Source of the DNA: an uncultured Desulfobacterales bacterium
GTDB taxonomy: Bacteria > Desulfobacterota > Desulfobacteria > Desulfobacterales > JAFDCJ01
Length of the DNA: 5,342 bases
Reading direction: 5' to 3'
Assembly: GCA_945787595.1 (NCBI GenBank)
Contig: CALZJV010000738.1
Coordinates: forward strand, 1-5,342
Position numbers and translations under genes: made by a program. Below are positions 5,137-5,342 of the stretch, piece by piece. The notes under the pieces were generated by a model. It was not told where the DNA came from, did no database searches, and saw only the letters and a program-made list of their open reading frames with translations. Numbering within the stretch: the first letter of the stretch is position 1; every line of letters starts with the position of its first letter.

Positions 5137-5342
5137 ATTATCAAATCCTTACTTTACTTTCCCATAAAAAGTCGAAAATTTCGGTGTCTGCCTGCTATTG
5201 CTGCCCTGTTGTTTTTCATCAGCGGCTGTGCCAGCAATGAGCCCCCCCTGCAGCAGCCGGTCGGTTATCCCAAGCCCTATAGAGTTTTTGGCAAATGGTA
5301 TCAGCCCATGCCGGATTCCAAAGGTTTTCGCCAACACGGGAT
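5137..5342 (+). CDS. rlpA: RlpA-like septal-ring lipoprotein / lytic transglycosylase, N-terminal part (runs off right edge)
   Basis: RlpA is an outer-membrane lipoprotein with a double-psi beta-barrel that cleaves peptidoglycan lacking stem peptides in some species. Only the N-terminus is in the window. It shows a type II signal peptide: basic KSRKFR, a hydrophobic stretch, and lipobox ISGC with the lipidated Cys at codon 5227-5229. Next come a short linker and the segment KPYRVFGKWYQPMPDSKGFRQHGI, split here as KPYRVFGKWYQPM and DSKGFRQHGI, which typically precedes the ASWYG start of the RlpA barrel. The catalytic part lies outside. The start is unresolved: the frame is open from TGA 5107 but has no ATG, GTG or TTG before the signal peptide. 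GAGGAG (5122-5127) lies 9 nt before an in-frame ATT at 5137, used here provisionally. ATG 5120 is out of frame and would fit after a 1-nt deletion is undone. Confidence 0.75.
   Translation, partial: MIKSLLYFPIKSRKFRCLPAIAALLFFISGCASNEPPLQQPVGYPKPYRVFGKWYQPMPDSKGFRQHG

Noticed and set aside
1..5342. CRISPR array, tRNA, rRNA, transposase or defence system
   Set aside because: Nothing in the window supports these; the tandem repeats have 7-bp units without unique spacers.

Overview
The window looks like chromosomal DNA from a Gram-negative bacterium, most plausibly a member of the Desulfobacterota (the old sulfate-reducing deltaproteobacteria). This is an inference from the style of the Lon, Hsp20 and RlpA proteins and from the structured repeats between genes; no rRNA or other phylogenetic marker is present. 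It holds a proteostasis neighbourhood: two divergently transcribed small heat-shock proteins, a Lon protease gene, a membrane transporter and the start of a cell-wall lipoprotein gene.

Layout. Positions 1-1156 (minus) encode an MFS permease of the HcaT/MFS_1_like type, whose last residues run off the left edge. It overlaps by 8 nt the end of a canonical Hsp20 gene (1149-1598, minus), which has a strong Shine-Dalgarno sequence and a plausible promoter. Positions 1664-2117 form an unusually repeat-rich spacer: a 7-bp tandem array with a 21-bp higher-order period and G-quadruplex potential, two more degenerate 7-bp arrays in opposite orientation that form a long imperfect inverted repeat, and a central branched palindromic core. 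A second, divergent Hsp20 gene (2204-2650, plus) follows a good promoter, and then comes lon (2738-5083, plus). The 5' end of an rlpA-like lipoprotein gene (5137 to the right edge) closes the window.

State of the genes. The lon gene is broken as written. About 21 codons plus a frameshift are missing in the N-terminal substrate-binding domain near 2950-2963, and a second lesion, best explained by a 4-nt deletion near 4631, splits the protease domain before the catalytic serine. The AAA+ ATPase motifs and both catalytic residues remain in the DNA but lie in different reading frames. The rlpA start is also unusual, because no ATG/GTG/TTG lies in frame upstream of its signal peptide.

How it fits together. 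Small Hsps hold unfolding proteins and Lon degrades damaged ones, so hsp20-2 and lon on one strand form a sensible stress module, while the other hsp20 is read in the opposite direction with the permease. The main open questions are whether the lon lesions are real or assembly errors, and what the repeat element between the two stress promoters does.
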